From: Schistosoma mansoni
Taxonomy: Eukaryota; Platyhelminthes; Trematoda; Strigeidida; Schistosomatidae
DNA length: 64,000 nucleotides
NCBI RefSeq assembly: GCF_000237925.1
Contig: NW_017386070.1
Span: 186,001 to 250,000 of the forward strand
Direction: 5' to 3'
Position numbers and translations under genes: made by a program. Below are positions 15,201 to 29,153 of this stretch, one piece after another. Positions within the stretch are counted from its first letter, which is position 1. Each line of letters opens with the position of its first letter. Below the pieces are notes generated by a model that worked only from the letters and a program-made list of their open reading frames with translations, had not been told where the DNA came from and ran no database searches.

Positions 15201-18200
15201 GGTGACTACTTCGGAAATTGTTTAAATATGTTCTTGCTCATCTGGATCTCCGCTAGTGTAAAATTTCACAATAATGAGTAAGAGCTTATGAGGTCGATAA
15301 AATATCAACAAATGGCTTCAGAAAACACAACGTTGGATGGAGCTCTTTATGGAAAAAAACGTGGATCCCACCAAAATTTTCAATCTTTCATTCGTAGACC
15401 AGCACATCTGTTAATCATGCATACCTTCAAAAAACCGATTTAATGCTTAGTAATATGATCTAAGTCAAAAATATATTTCTGCACTTACTTTCGTGAATCT
15501 TTGAACATATTGGTAATCGTAACTATTTGAACTACGTAATCAAGTAAACATTCATGTAGTGGACTTTATGTCGTACATTTTTTTAGTAGTAATAATATTA
15601 CTTAGCTATTCAAACTGATGTAAACAACTCGGTTAGAACTCGCAACTCAGCAGTTAAAAATCAAGTCAGTTATTGATTTACCTTCATTCATTTGATGCAG
15701 TGCATATTGCATTTGAACGATCATATAAAAGAGCGAGGTTGTGCCAAATGTATTCAGTCTCTGTTCTGAAAAATTGTTAGTGAAGTAAACTCAGCTTAAC
15801 CACCTTTAACACCATTGTAATGTTTGTCTAACTTTTTAAAAATAAAGGGATAATTCTTATATTGAGTTTTCATTGTAGTTTCTCTTATCTACAAGTAATA
15901 AAACAGTAATATTTCCTAAAACTCACCCTTATGTAATTATTTTATTTGTTTCAATGAGTAGTACTACCTTTTATATTTTTATAATCACATGCCGTTTTAT
16001 TTGGTGCATTTCTAAATACCTTAGATATATGCTATTTTTGCGTACTTTAAATATTGCCCCGTTAATAGAACGTTTTTGTTGTAGATGTATGTGATTTCGT
16101 AGTTAGCTGCTCCAAGGAATATACCCAAGCTTGTTTTCTGTTACTTATCCAGTATGCAGCTGACAAGTGCTTTACTTATCCAAATTTTCCATTCCTTCCT
16201 CCCTTTGAAAGTGAAATGTATTAAAAGCATTATGGATGCTAACTATCTAATAGTTCTTTTTTACTTGTAAGCTGCTGTTGTTTAAGTACTTCAGTAATAT
16301 ATCTTACCAACCAAATATTTTCGTACATTATGCTACGTGTACCGACCGTAGCTGTTACTTTGACGTAATGGTCCGGCTCGCCTGTCGTGTTAACTCATTT
16401 GAGGTACATTGGCTGAAACACTTGTTCATTTTAGTGCTACCATGTCAGGTACGTTTGTTGGAGAACGATAAATCTAAAAGCAGCAACCTAAAACCTGCTG
16501 ACCATAGAGGAGTGCACATAAATAAGGTGTTTACCTCCGACGGCTAGCATCTCCAGCGATTCTCTCTTCTCAAAAAGTAAGGAAAGAGTTAGAAAAGGTC
16601 AGCCCTATAAAATTCACACCTCACCTTACCTTTCGGATATCTATCTCCAGTGGTAGAGGATTTTAAACTGCGGAGCTAACACGTCAGAACTTTTCATAAA
16701 AAGTTTATGGTTGATCATCGTCAATCAGTTGTCCCTTATCCTCTACGGTTACTATTCCAGATCACTGGAACTATTATTTACCCAGTTTACTTCTCAGGTC
16801 CCCCAACAAGAAATATCTTTCCGCAGTGTGAACAACCCCTAACAACACTAAAAATAATCTTGTTGACAATAAAATCCCTCTCCCACCTCTTAATATTTTT
16901 CCTATGCCTATCACCATCCCTGCATGTATATCTCTATCGCCATGCGTCACCAGTGCTAATGATTCAAGTTCGCGAAATGTTATTTCTGGTCTCCTGAAAC
17001 CGCGCTCTAAACCACGTGTTGGGGCTTCCAACGTTCAAATCTTTTTACAGATAGGACAATAGGCCTCCTTAGCTGGGACCCTAGAATCTCGCGCCATCGA
17101 TTTATGTTGCGTATCCGAAACGTCCATGCAGGATCCAAGTACAGTCACTCGTTTGACCTCACCTAGTGAATAAAAAAGCCAGTGCTACCCACCCTCTATA
17201 TAACTGCAGTCATTACTGCTACTTCCTTTGGTCTTGGTGTAGGTATTGCATTAGGTTCAAAAATAAAACAGGGTCTCTTTTAATGGATTTTAATAGACAG
17301 TCGCTTGTGCTCTGTTCGACCAGGTGGGACAATAAAAATTTAGAAAGATAAGGATACACACCGTTGCCTCAGTCTGCGCTCCCACTGATTTTTATGCGGA
17401 TGAAGTGGACGATGAATTTTATGGGAAACTTGCAACTTTCAAAAAGCTAAATGCCCGTGTATGGTGATAGAAACAAGTGATTTTGATGCTCAAGTAATTA
17501 TTTTAAATCGAACCGTAAGGTACTTTAATGGACCTTACAACGTCACGGCCCATTTAACAAACCGTCTGCTACAACTATGCCTATATAATCGTTTATTTTT
17601 AGAAAGCACTAACTTTAGGCATAAGGAAAAACATCGTCTGACATGGCGACCCTTTCATTCAACTCAAATAAACCACATTACCATCAGTCATCGTTGGAGA
17701 GGATCGATTAAAAACTGTCACTAATTCGGAAACACATGTTTAGACTCAGATCACGCTTTAGTGCGAGCACGTATTTGTCTGGATCCTACTAAACATGGAG
17801 AAGCCAAGGAAACAAAACTCTTTAGAGTTCCATTTAATGATGAGAAAGTAAAGTATGTATTTCAGGAGCAACTAAAGAAGTTAGTCAACCGTGAAAGTGA
17901 TATCCAACCCGAGTTAGCTCGGCATGAAATCCAAACAGCAGTGTTATCTAGCAGTAGCTTAAACCAAAACGTTAAGAAATCAGTGGGTTTCAGCGACGTC
18001 TTCTGAACTGATAGATGCTCAGAAACTTATCCATTTTAGGTCTGGACACGATGAGTAGCAGAAGTAGCCTAAACATAGGGTGATAAAAAACCTACTTAAT
18101 GATGGTGAGAAGTAGTAGGTATCAAAACGAAAGAGATGGAAAAAACAGCGGCGATAAGTAGCAATAGACTATTATTCATAATTATCATGGAAGCGTGTAT

Positions 18201-21200
18201 CAAAAATTGGCTATTAGTGAGACTCTCGAAAAAAGAAGGGACTATTATTGCGGCAGTATCTGTCATTGCAAGGGGTTACCAAACAAATACATTAACCTTG
18301 TACAGACTCTACTCAAACACTACTGGTCGAATCTCACAATTCCTCTTCAACCTTGTTTCCGATGACGTTCTGGAAACAGCTCAGATGGATGTAGGTAATG
18401 GTGGTGTGGATCTGTTGTCTGGAGAAAGACTGCTCGACCTTTAGTATGCGAACTATGTCTTACTGTGCGATGATACTCAAACCATGCAATCCGCATCTAA
18501 TCAATTGGCAATCAGTGCCAGTAGGTATGGTATGTTCTTTGCACCTTCCAAGTGCAAAGTACTTCTACAAGACTGGCGAGACTCTGAACCTGCACTCACC
18601 CTGGGTACTGAGCAGATAGAAGTCGTCGAGAAGTTCGTGTATTTGAATAACTGAGTAAGTGTTNNNNNNNNNNNNNNNNNNNNNNNNNNNNNNNNNNNNN
18701 NNNNNNNNNNNNNNNNNNNNNNNNNNNNNNNNNNNNNNNNNNNNNNNNNNNNNNNNNNNNNNNNNNNNNNNNNNNNNNNNNNNNNNNNNNNNNNNNNNNN
18801 NNNNNNNNNNNNNNNNNNNNNNNNNNNNNNNNNNNNNNNNNNNNNNNNNNNNNNNNNNNNNNNCCACAAGGAGGAGGGTTGGGCATGGGGTTAGCGACCC
18901 CATCCCGTAGAAAAGCTAACTCGCTAAAAAAACGCTAACCAGAAAAAATAATTCAAACCATTTAAACTCTGCACTGGGAGTTGAAGGAATAATTATGACG
19001 TCTCATGATGAAAGCCGAAATTCTTCGGAAGTCACGAGGCCGATGCACCTTCTAACAACCAGAGCAACACTCTTTATAGGTACATGGAACGTCCGGACAA
19101 TGTGGGAGACAGGAAAGACCAGCCAAATAGCAATGGAAATGAGGAGAGCCAGTGTTCTTGGTGTTTCCATCATTTTTCGATTATAGATAAAAGTCCGAAA
19201 ATGTGTTTTTTGTAATTCTTTTATTCACCGTCGAGTTCCCATACTTTGGCAAGGTTACATGATTATCAGGGTTACTTTGCTTTGTTAATTCTCGTTGTGG
19301 GCGTTTTATCGCTTAAATCAATTGAGGTTATTTTTTAACTACATTAATTCTGTTTATCTTTAGTTTGTCAGTCTTTTTTGCCTTCTAAATGTTATTCACT
19401 TAGTCTATATTAAGGGATTTGATTTTTCTACACTTCTCATATTTGACCTGATTTCATCTTTTAGGTCATATACACCCAGGTGTGAATTTCTCTCTAGTTT
19501 CTATTATTTTATTTCAAAATTTAACTATTGCTCAGACACCTGATTCAGGTCATTTTCTTATAAATTGATCCAACAAGTGGTTACACTTTTCTTATTGATT
19601 GAACACTTTACAAGTAAAGAAAATTCAATCATTTATCCTACTTTTTTATTATGATCTGATATGTATATTTTAATGTTTGTTTCTTCCTCCTCTTTCTCAA
19701 GCGGTTTCATACACAATAATAACGATAATGCGTATATACACATGAAATGACTTTATTATTTCATGCGCACATTTTCCCACTACTACTGACTGGGTGTTGC
19801 CTCCTTTACTTTCTTTCTGATTACTTCTAACATTTCAATTTATCAACTACCTTCTTTTTCATATCAGGTGTATTTTATTCTGGTATATGCTGTTAATCTG
19901 TATAAATTTGTGTTTTGTATTAAGTACAAAGAAAAGGGTCTTATAAATAGCTTTAAGACTCATATTATCGTTTCTACAGTCTTGTAATATGAAGAAAATG
20001 TTAACGATTCATGTAATTTGAATTAGTAATCAGGGTACGGAGAATATTAAAGTAATCTAGTCTCGTTTTAATTTAACTTTATTAACTAATATGCGATATA
20101 ATACGTTAATGTAAGATATACTTCTCACATTATTCTTTTTGAAGTTGAGGCCTTTCTCCCTTATCACCGGCCAGGTACCAAAAATCCTGACATACTTCTT
20201 GCAAAAATTCATCAGAATAACCTTTTTTAATTTGTACATTAAATATTACCTGAAATTCTTATCCTACACCTTTTTTAGCGGAAACTGACTTAGATTTAAT
20301 GTGTTAACACTTGAGTACATCGTTGTATACCGCCTTGGTTAGTTTTAGTCTTTTGGAAATATAATAGATCATCTTTCAGTCAACTAAACTTTTGTAGTAA
20401 CTGGATCACTTTTTGTTGTTACCTATTCATTACTTTAACTGCTTACAAGTCAATACCACTGTTAAGCCTTTACATTTTTCCTTTTCATTTATACATGAAA
20501 TATGTTTGATGCTCCGAAAGCTATTCTATTTACGGTACCAGGGAGGTTAGCTTGAGTCATTGACGACTGATCTTTTAGCATCGTTGTCGCACAATAAATA
20601 TGAGCACCAAATGCCCCACTACTACATCAGAAATGGATTTTATCATATTGTTGAGTCACTTAAATGAATTGTTAAGGATTTATTATTTCTTTCAAGTATA
20701 TGAATGCACTAGACATCCCCATAATGTCATTAAGAAATCCGATATAAAAATAAACCTTATCAATTTCAAATCTCCATGAAAACCAACAGTATTCTTTTCC
20801 TACTTGATTTTGCAAATTCACTAAGTATAAATCTTGACAACCATAAACCTATCTCTGGCCACTGTATCAACTGATGTTTCGATATCTGCTCTAACTTTGT
20901 GTTTTACAGAAACTAGTGATTGTTGGAAGAATATTGACCTAAACATTTACTGCTAGTCGAAATCTTCAAATTATTCTAACAGTGCCTACCTCATTTAACT
21001 TTTAAAACAGGAAATTTACCTACTTTTGGTCTATTGTGCTGGATTTCACAGTTTTCAGTGAGATTCATCCCCCATTTTGCCAAAATTCTAATCACCAATT
21101 GTTCAGCTAAGCGTCACCTAAAAATTAACCTCTTCTAATTTTATACGTAGTCATGTAATTCTTTTCCAACTTGTTATTACATACTTTTACTAGCATTGTA

Positions 21201-24200
21201 TCTTTTAAATCATTCATACACTAAGTTGTGCCACTGGGTTTCGTGTTACAGGCGGATCGTGCCAGTCTACAAGCAGCTGAGAAACGTCTCACTGAAGAGC
21301 GTAAATATCGTTTGCTTCTCGAACAGCAATTCAAACAACAATCTGGTAAACAAATAGAAGCAAGCTCCTCAGAATCAACATCTAATGAACCAGTTATTTC
21401 TAAAACTACAGATTCCAAGTAAGTAAGGTTTTATTTAAACTATCTATGCCTTCCTCAACAATTAGTGCTTTCGTCTCGTCAATTATCACGTGTAATTAGT
21501 TAGCTTGTATAAAAATAGTCAAAGTTAATAAAACTATGGGATATGTTTTATTTTTCAAATAAAAGATGGTATTCGTACACCATAGTTTGTCGTCTTCACA
21601 CAGAATGATTACCCACCATCAAATTACTTGTTATCTGTTCGACAATTAAAATATAGTACCGTCGTAATTCAACATTTTTAACGGATGTCTTTAGGTATCC
21701 CCATAATAGATCCAACTCTAAACAAGTTATAAAATTCTAAATAAATGCTTAACTAGACATAAATTTTCAGTAAAATGCACATCAAACTCCGAAGAAATCA
21801 CATTTCAATATTTAAAGTCTGGTTACTCCGATTCAGGAAATATCTTTTCAGGGTTCCTTTTGGTAGAATGCTTTTAATTTGTTCGGTATATCGTTGCTTC
21901 AAGATTATATATATATATATATATATAGTTGATTTTTGTCTAGTATCATATCGTCACCGTGACCGTTTAACAAAGCTGTAGTGCTCATGATATCTGCCAA
22001 GATTTAATGAGTTATTATAAAATGATTAGTCTATGATCTCTTATTTAAATTTATTTGACTTTTTACCGTCTTTTCTCCTCTCTTTAGAAATATTTTTTTC
22101 TATTTCAGAGCTTCAATGACTGAGTCTCGAAGTACTTCATTAAATTCCTGTGATCCCATATGCGTTGAAGCATGTAAAAACAATGAAATATGCGCAAAAC
22201 GAAGGCAGGAACTAGAATTAGAATTGCAAAATCTTACAAAAGCTTTAACTCTTAAAAATAATCAACTTACAACACCGAACTCTGAACGTTTTTCACATGG
22301 TGGACTAAGTGAATCCAATGATAAGACGTGGAAGAAGCAAACTAAAAATGAACGAACAAAACAATCTAATTCTGTGGAGCAAAATTACAATATGAGCAAA
22401 CGGCGGCAAAAGCATGAAATAAGTGAGACTGAATTAAGTGATCTTGCCTCTCGTGTAAACTCTTTGCAGGAAGAAAATCAACGTCTGACAGATACCCTAA
22501 AAGAGGAAGACAAGATGAAACAGGAGCTTATGACGGCTTACCATTCTTCCCTAAAAGAGATAACAGAATTAAATGGTTTGTTTCAGTTGTTTTATTTGAT
22601 TTTTGTCATCAAGTAACTGATTATTTTTTATTCTTATGTAATACTGTAAGTATTTATAAAGTCTAGTCTTTGGTCTGATTCAGCTACTATGGTGCACTTG
22701 TAAATCTTGATATTAAACTAATTGTACAGGAACGAAAGATATACAAACCCCCATCATTAAGCGATGGCATTTACAACTCGTGCATATTTCTAGGTAACTG
22801 GTTCGATGCAGGTAAGAAATATTGTAGTTAATAATTCTTAGTCATGTGAATATACAAGATAGTCGTCATAGCTCACTCACACTTGCACTATTCAACCTTA
22901 CTACGTCTTGTGACTTGACTTCTTCAGTTTATTAGTCTAGTCGCCAACTATTGATCTGAGTTAATTTGTTTAAAGGAAAGTTATAATTTAGCAGTGTATT
23001 TCAAAACCTTAGGATAGTTCCTTAGATAATAGAATGAGTAAATGAGGTTTGTTGGAACTGTGTGATATACTAGCTCAGTGCATTCCAATTTAGCCAAAAA
23101 TGACTATGAACGAGGCGTATGTAGATGATACATTAGTCATATGTAGTAATAATGAAGATTGAAATTGTTTGTTAAGGAAGCTCAATATCTTCAAAGTTAC
23201 GTTATACTTTCATGTTAAGAAAAGAATAATAACCTGATGCCTTTCTCAAATATCATTAGTTGAAAGGATGAACTTGTTGTGTCTGTCAGCCTGCTTGTTT
23301 GTCCCCCTTTTATAACTTGTAGCATGTGTGCCCTGTTAATGTATAACGTGATAATACCGCCAATTAGAGAGCAGTGTTTTATCGACCGGACCAATGACGC
23401 ACAAAACCCGTGCGAACAGTCTAGAGTGCTTATCGGTCCCGCTTTCTGCTTAGCCCAGCCAGTTAAGTCCAAAACACCAAACTCATCCTCTGCGGCATGA
23501 ATCTTTTATTTCAAACATACTGGGTTTATATACCAACCAGACAGACCACATCGTATCATAAAACGGAAAACAACATTTGTACAAGATTTAACTAAATTTG
23601 GCTGTGAATAAGGGAAATAGTAATTAATAGACAGGGCATAACTCAAGAATGTTAAATCGTATAATAATAGTTCATAGGTCAAAATAAAACTCATAATAAG
23701 AGGGACATAAATATGAATAGTTTAGCTACTTAACAATTATACGATAAAAATATGCACATAGTATTGCTCCATAAATGGATCCCAAATGTTACCATTCACT
23801 ATTCTTATCGGAATATAACACCCCTAAATCACTCACTAGATAAGGACTATATCAATGCGAATCCGGTCCATGATTTTTCTTCAATCGCCCCCCCCTTAAA
23901 TGCCTNNNNNNNNNNNNNNNNNNNNNNNNNNNNNNNNNNNNNNNNNNNNNNNNNNNNNNNNNNNNNNNNNNNNNNNNNNNNNNNNNNNNNNNNNNNNNNN
24001 NNNNNNNNNNNNNNNNNNNNNNNNNNNNNNNNNNNNNNNNNNNNNNNNNNNNNNNNNNNNNNNNNNNNNNNNNNNNNNNNNNNNNNNNNNNNNNNNNNNN
24101 NNNNNACAGCTCAGATGGATGTAGGTAATGGTGGTGTGGATCTGTTGTCTGGAGAAAGACTGCTCGACCTTTAGTATGCGAACTATGTCTTACTGTGCGA

Positions 24201-27200
24201 TGATACTCAAACCATGCAATCCGCATCTAATCAATTGGCAATCAGTGCCAGTAGGTATGGTATGTTCTTTGCACCTTCCAAGTGCAAAGTACTTCTACAA
24301 GACTGGCGAGACTCTGAACCTGCACTCACCCTGGGTACTGAGCAGATAGAAGTCGTCGAGAAGTTCGTGTATTTGAATAACTGAGTAAGTGTTGATGCAG
24401 GCGTATGATGAAAGTCAGAGCGGCCTATACCCATCTGGGCCATACTTGGCTCCTTCGTGATGTTAGTCTGGTTGTAAAAGGTCGGATCTACAACGCGTTA
24501 GTGAGAACAGTTTTGTTCTATATTTGTGAACGTTGACCTCTTCAAGTTAAGGATGTTAGATGACTCTGTGTGTTTAGTCATCTTTGTTTACGAAGAATTG
24601 CTAACATTCAGTGGCAAAATTAGTAGCAAGTTAGTAATGCAGGGGTTCGGCATTGTTTGTTCGGACACAGTGACGATCAGTCAGTTGGTGTCACCATTTA
24701 GAAACACCGACTTCGGTGACTTTGATATGTTTTACGAATGTCGTCCCAGAGAATTCCACGTCGTGCATTATTTGCCGACGGCGGGACTGCTTTGGAAAAG
24801 CAGAGAGGTGGTCAGTGTATGACATAATATCGTGGTATGAAAGAAAGCTGTCCCTTCACAACTGCCTGGTTGGGATCCTAGAGATGGTGCAACACAGTGG
24901 CCAGAGACCTTATCAGACATGGTTCAGAATAGAAGCCATTGTGATCCTGCCGTAGTTTTCTTCCTTTCTTTATGGCGGTGGACTTAACTATTTTAACTGA
25001 AAGAATTCTTTCTAGTCGTATTTATCTTAACCGAACTGTTTCTCCCATTATTATTATTATTAATACTATTTACTCCACTCTCATACACTAATTTCTGTTT
25101 GCAGTGATCCAAGCATATTTAGGATGCGTTTTTCTTTTCGAACCCAAAACGTTGCTTTAGGACTGGTCTACGCCAGCGCCTGAATTGGTTATAGAGAGTA
25201 ACGAAGTTAAACATATCGGCCGCTTCACTTATCTTAGGAGTCACATCAGTCCCAATGGCTTAGTGTATGATGATATCTCATCATGTATTTAGAAGGCTTG
25301 ATTGGTTTTTTGCCAACTTGCGTCACTTGTGGCGCAGGTGAGATATTTGTCTCCCAACCAAAGGACGAGTTTACTGCTCAGCAGTTCACTCCACCTCACT
25401 TTATATGTACGAAACTTATCCATTATGAATAGAGGATATCCGTAGGTTACTGGCATTTGATCATAGGTGTCCTTGAAGGATTTCGGGAAAACTGAGTAAG
25501 CATTCTCGAGGTTACGGATGAAGATGGCTAGTCCATTAATAAAGTAATGGATCTTCATCCACCATTTTGGTTGAGACATGTATTTCTTATGTCCGACCAT
25601 CACCTTCCTATGTTGCCTGATTTAGGAGTAAGAGCAGATTGGAAGAAAGCTAGTAGTCTTCAAACCAAAACATTATATCAGCCTACTAAGTCCCTAAAAA
25701 TTGGATTGAACCATGTAGGTAGTTGTAGACTACCTGCTTAGGGGCCGCATGGTTATAGCAGCTAATGGTTGGGGACTTTGAAGTGCATGGTTCGAAATAG
25801 TTCACAATGGCGGGAGGACATTCACTTTTTGTCTTCTAGAACCTAAGTCCTGATATCACCCTATAAATTTCCTTTTTTGTTATTACCGATACTGTTACTA
25901 CTTCTGCTGCTCTGGTATTTGTCTTGAAGTTTATTTCTCTGTGCTAATGTAGCAACTTGAACCGATGCTCATATGGATTATAAAATGTTTATCATTCAAG
26001 TTTATTTGCTTATTGCAAACTTTTAAAATGTTCATGTGGTTCATATATTCCTAATTCACAGAGAAGACAAAAGCTTGTGGAAGCACAAAATATAACGTTT
26101 TTTTCTATTCTGGAAGAGGCATTACCAAAGGAACTTTGGTGCTATTTAAAATCAGGTAAGTTTCGATTCGTTGCATTCTAGATTTATTTTCTGCGTTTAC
26201 ATCACTCGTACAAAACAGACGACTGGTAACAATGACTTCTTCACGTTTAAGATTTCTAAGAGTAGTAAATTTTTTTTTGTTATATTTCATTATTATCTGA
26301 TAAGTCTTCGTAAAATGCTAATATTCATATTTCCATTTTTCTCTAGGTTTTCTAGTGAAATATATACTCTGTGAACTTGTTGCATACGAAATCTAAAAGC
26401 ATATATGCCTAGCGCTTAATGTCGCTGTATTGTAATACATACTGAAGTATTAATTAGTTGAATATGTTTCCTAAGATAGTTTTTTATGCAGATTTGCTTT
26501 TTGGACTCGTTGAGACACATCAAATTGTCTAAAAAAAATTCCCTTACATTCCTTTTTTTATATGTATATTTCCATTTTCAAGAATCTTTACAGAATTGTA
26601 GATGTAGCTGTTAGATACTTTTGGGTACTTTTTCTTCGTATATTCAATCACAAGTAAAGGACGTTAATCATAATGAGATAAACAATATTAGCGACCTATA
26701 AATTAGTTAACGACCACCAATCATTGATAAATGCACATCGATGCACCATTTGAGTCTCAGAAGTAGTCACATATTCCATTAATTGGTTCTGCTTCTTGGT
26801 TTTGACTATCAGACCTGTACTGTATTACAACGTTGTTCAATGACAGCAATTTTTAAATCAACTCATTTAATTTGGGTTTTTACACATAGGAAGCAATGAG
26901 AGCATGATAAGTTCATCGTATGACACTTTGAATTTAAAAAAATAATCTTGGTTTTTGACCTTTTTTCTCTCATTATAATTCATGATATTATGATAAACTT
27001 TATTGTTGTGTGTGGTATTATTGTTAACGAGAGCACAGGTGTGAAAAACCAACGTATTTTAATACAAAATTACAGAGTATCTTGGTAAATATAAAAACTA
27101 TGCACTGAATACTTCATTTACGAATTTCCATCATTTATCCTTCACATTCTGTATAATTTTTCAAGTTCGCAATTCCTTTTTATTTTTCCTTCTCTTCAAC

Positions 27201-29118
27201 TAGGGCATCTCAGCCTTCTGTTGCCAGGTTTGCTACTTCTGATTAGTGTCACATGGTACTTATGTCGACAGACATAAGTAGTACCACAGTATAAGGAGTT
27301 CTGATTTTATTAGGTGGACTGTGTGCATCAAAATAATTTTGATCAGAAGCTTAGGGATTCCTAGCTCGGTCAAAATTAGTTTTTTCGAACTTTCGTTTAG
27401 TTGCAGAACACATAATTTTCAAGTAGCATTTTCAACAAAAAGTCATTTATCTACACTGAAAATCCGCTTTATTTAACTAAGAAATTTTGGTTAATTTCAT
27501 GATAGGTATAATAGCAAGTCAACTTAAGTACCATTATGTAATTTGAAATTTATTTTGATTTCGATTGATAATTTGATTTTTTTTGTGTTCAGGCTATGGT
27601 GGGACGTAATATCATCTATTGTTCAAGTACCTCATTATATTGAAGTGCCTCATGTTTTCTGTTTTTTCTTTCGATAAAGACACCATTCCTAAGTCTAAAC
27701 ATTCGAATATGGTTTGTGAAAATAACTGTTCAACACTGGCTATTTCTTCTCCCACATCCACCGTGCCAAATTTAACTTCATCTGGACATATACCTGAATT
27801 AAATAGGGTTAACACGATTCATTCCAGAGATAAAGATAATCATTCTGCCTCAAGTGTTAATAAGAAGAATATGTCTCTGAATCATCCCCGTACAACACGC
27901 ATTGTCTATTCATCTACTCGTGGTGATAATTGTTCTGATCTTTCTTTATGTTCAAATGATAATGGTGTTTCACAAGAATGTACATTTCGATTAGGAAATG
28001 ACGAACCAGTGAATAATCATACTTCTGTACCATCGACACCTTCAGAGCAGGTACTTTTTATATTATATTACATTTATATTGAGGAGAACAGTTATTTACT
28101 TTTATTCAGTGAGAAAATTACTGTCGAATTAGAAAAATATAACGTTAACGTACTCTAATAGACATTTGGTCCATATATTTCTATTTGTATTATTTACTAG
28201 CTATTACCATGAATTGTGGCCAGTTTCTTCTATGACTTCTTTTAGTCCAGTAATCGTCAGTAAAGTTACATAGATTTGCCTCGTAGTTGCTCACTCAAAA
28301 CTTTCATTCATCTCACGTTTTATGCGTTTCAGAGAGAAATTAAAAGATCACTACGATTGCTTATCATTTCAAGGTTTGCAGTCATACAGTCATATACAAA
28401 TCAATATAAAAAATTTCAAGACCATGAGTTAACGCCAGTCAGTCATACAAATTGAGACAAATCTCCATCGTCCCTAGTTGTCACAGCAAATTAGCGCAGT
28501 GAGGTTTAGCACATAATGTTCAGGAAAAAACTAAGTTTATTCCTTTATAATTTTACGTATTCTGTCAATAATGAAGAAACAATGTCGAATTGCTGGTTTG
28601 TAAAATACAAAAATTACCTTTGTGTCAGAATCTAGTTTATTTAAGACAACTCTGTATAGTAGCTGTGATTCCTCGTAAAAGCAGTGAAGATTATTTATGA
28701 CATGATGTTCATGTGCATAGGAAATTGTTTTACTTTGGCGCAAATGGTAGAAAAAAGTTTCTATTTAAACTCAGTACCTTGTAATTCGGAAAATAGTGAC
28801 TTATTTTAACTGTTTCAGTTATTTTTGAGTCCTTTTTACTAGTTCCTTATTAGTTCCTCGCCACAAAATTTTGTTTCTGATCCTACATTTTTAGCCTGAG
28901 TCGTATGTGGCCGTCTCTCTTGCTCAAACGATTCTTGTAAAGGTTCCATCTATCCCTAACTCTGTTGTTCCGGATACTGTTTCTGCGGACAATCATATAG
29001 TAAATTGTATTAAGAGGGACATTGATATGAAGGAAGATAAATTAATTCACAAGAAATCTACGTCACTACTTGCTTCAGTCACATCGGGTTTGTCGACCTC
29101 AACTTGTTCTAATTCAAC

Positions 29119-29153
<35 letters not shown>

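Noticed and set aside
18501-18910. Open frames crossing the N run
   Set aside because: They are made of unknown residues and have no meaning.
22730-22794. Possible macoilin terminal exon after TTGTACAG
   Set aside because: It gives a short tail lacking the conserved macoilin C terminus; the frame could arise by chance.
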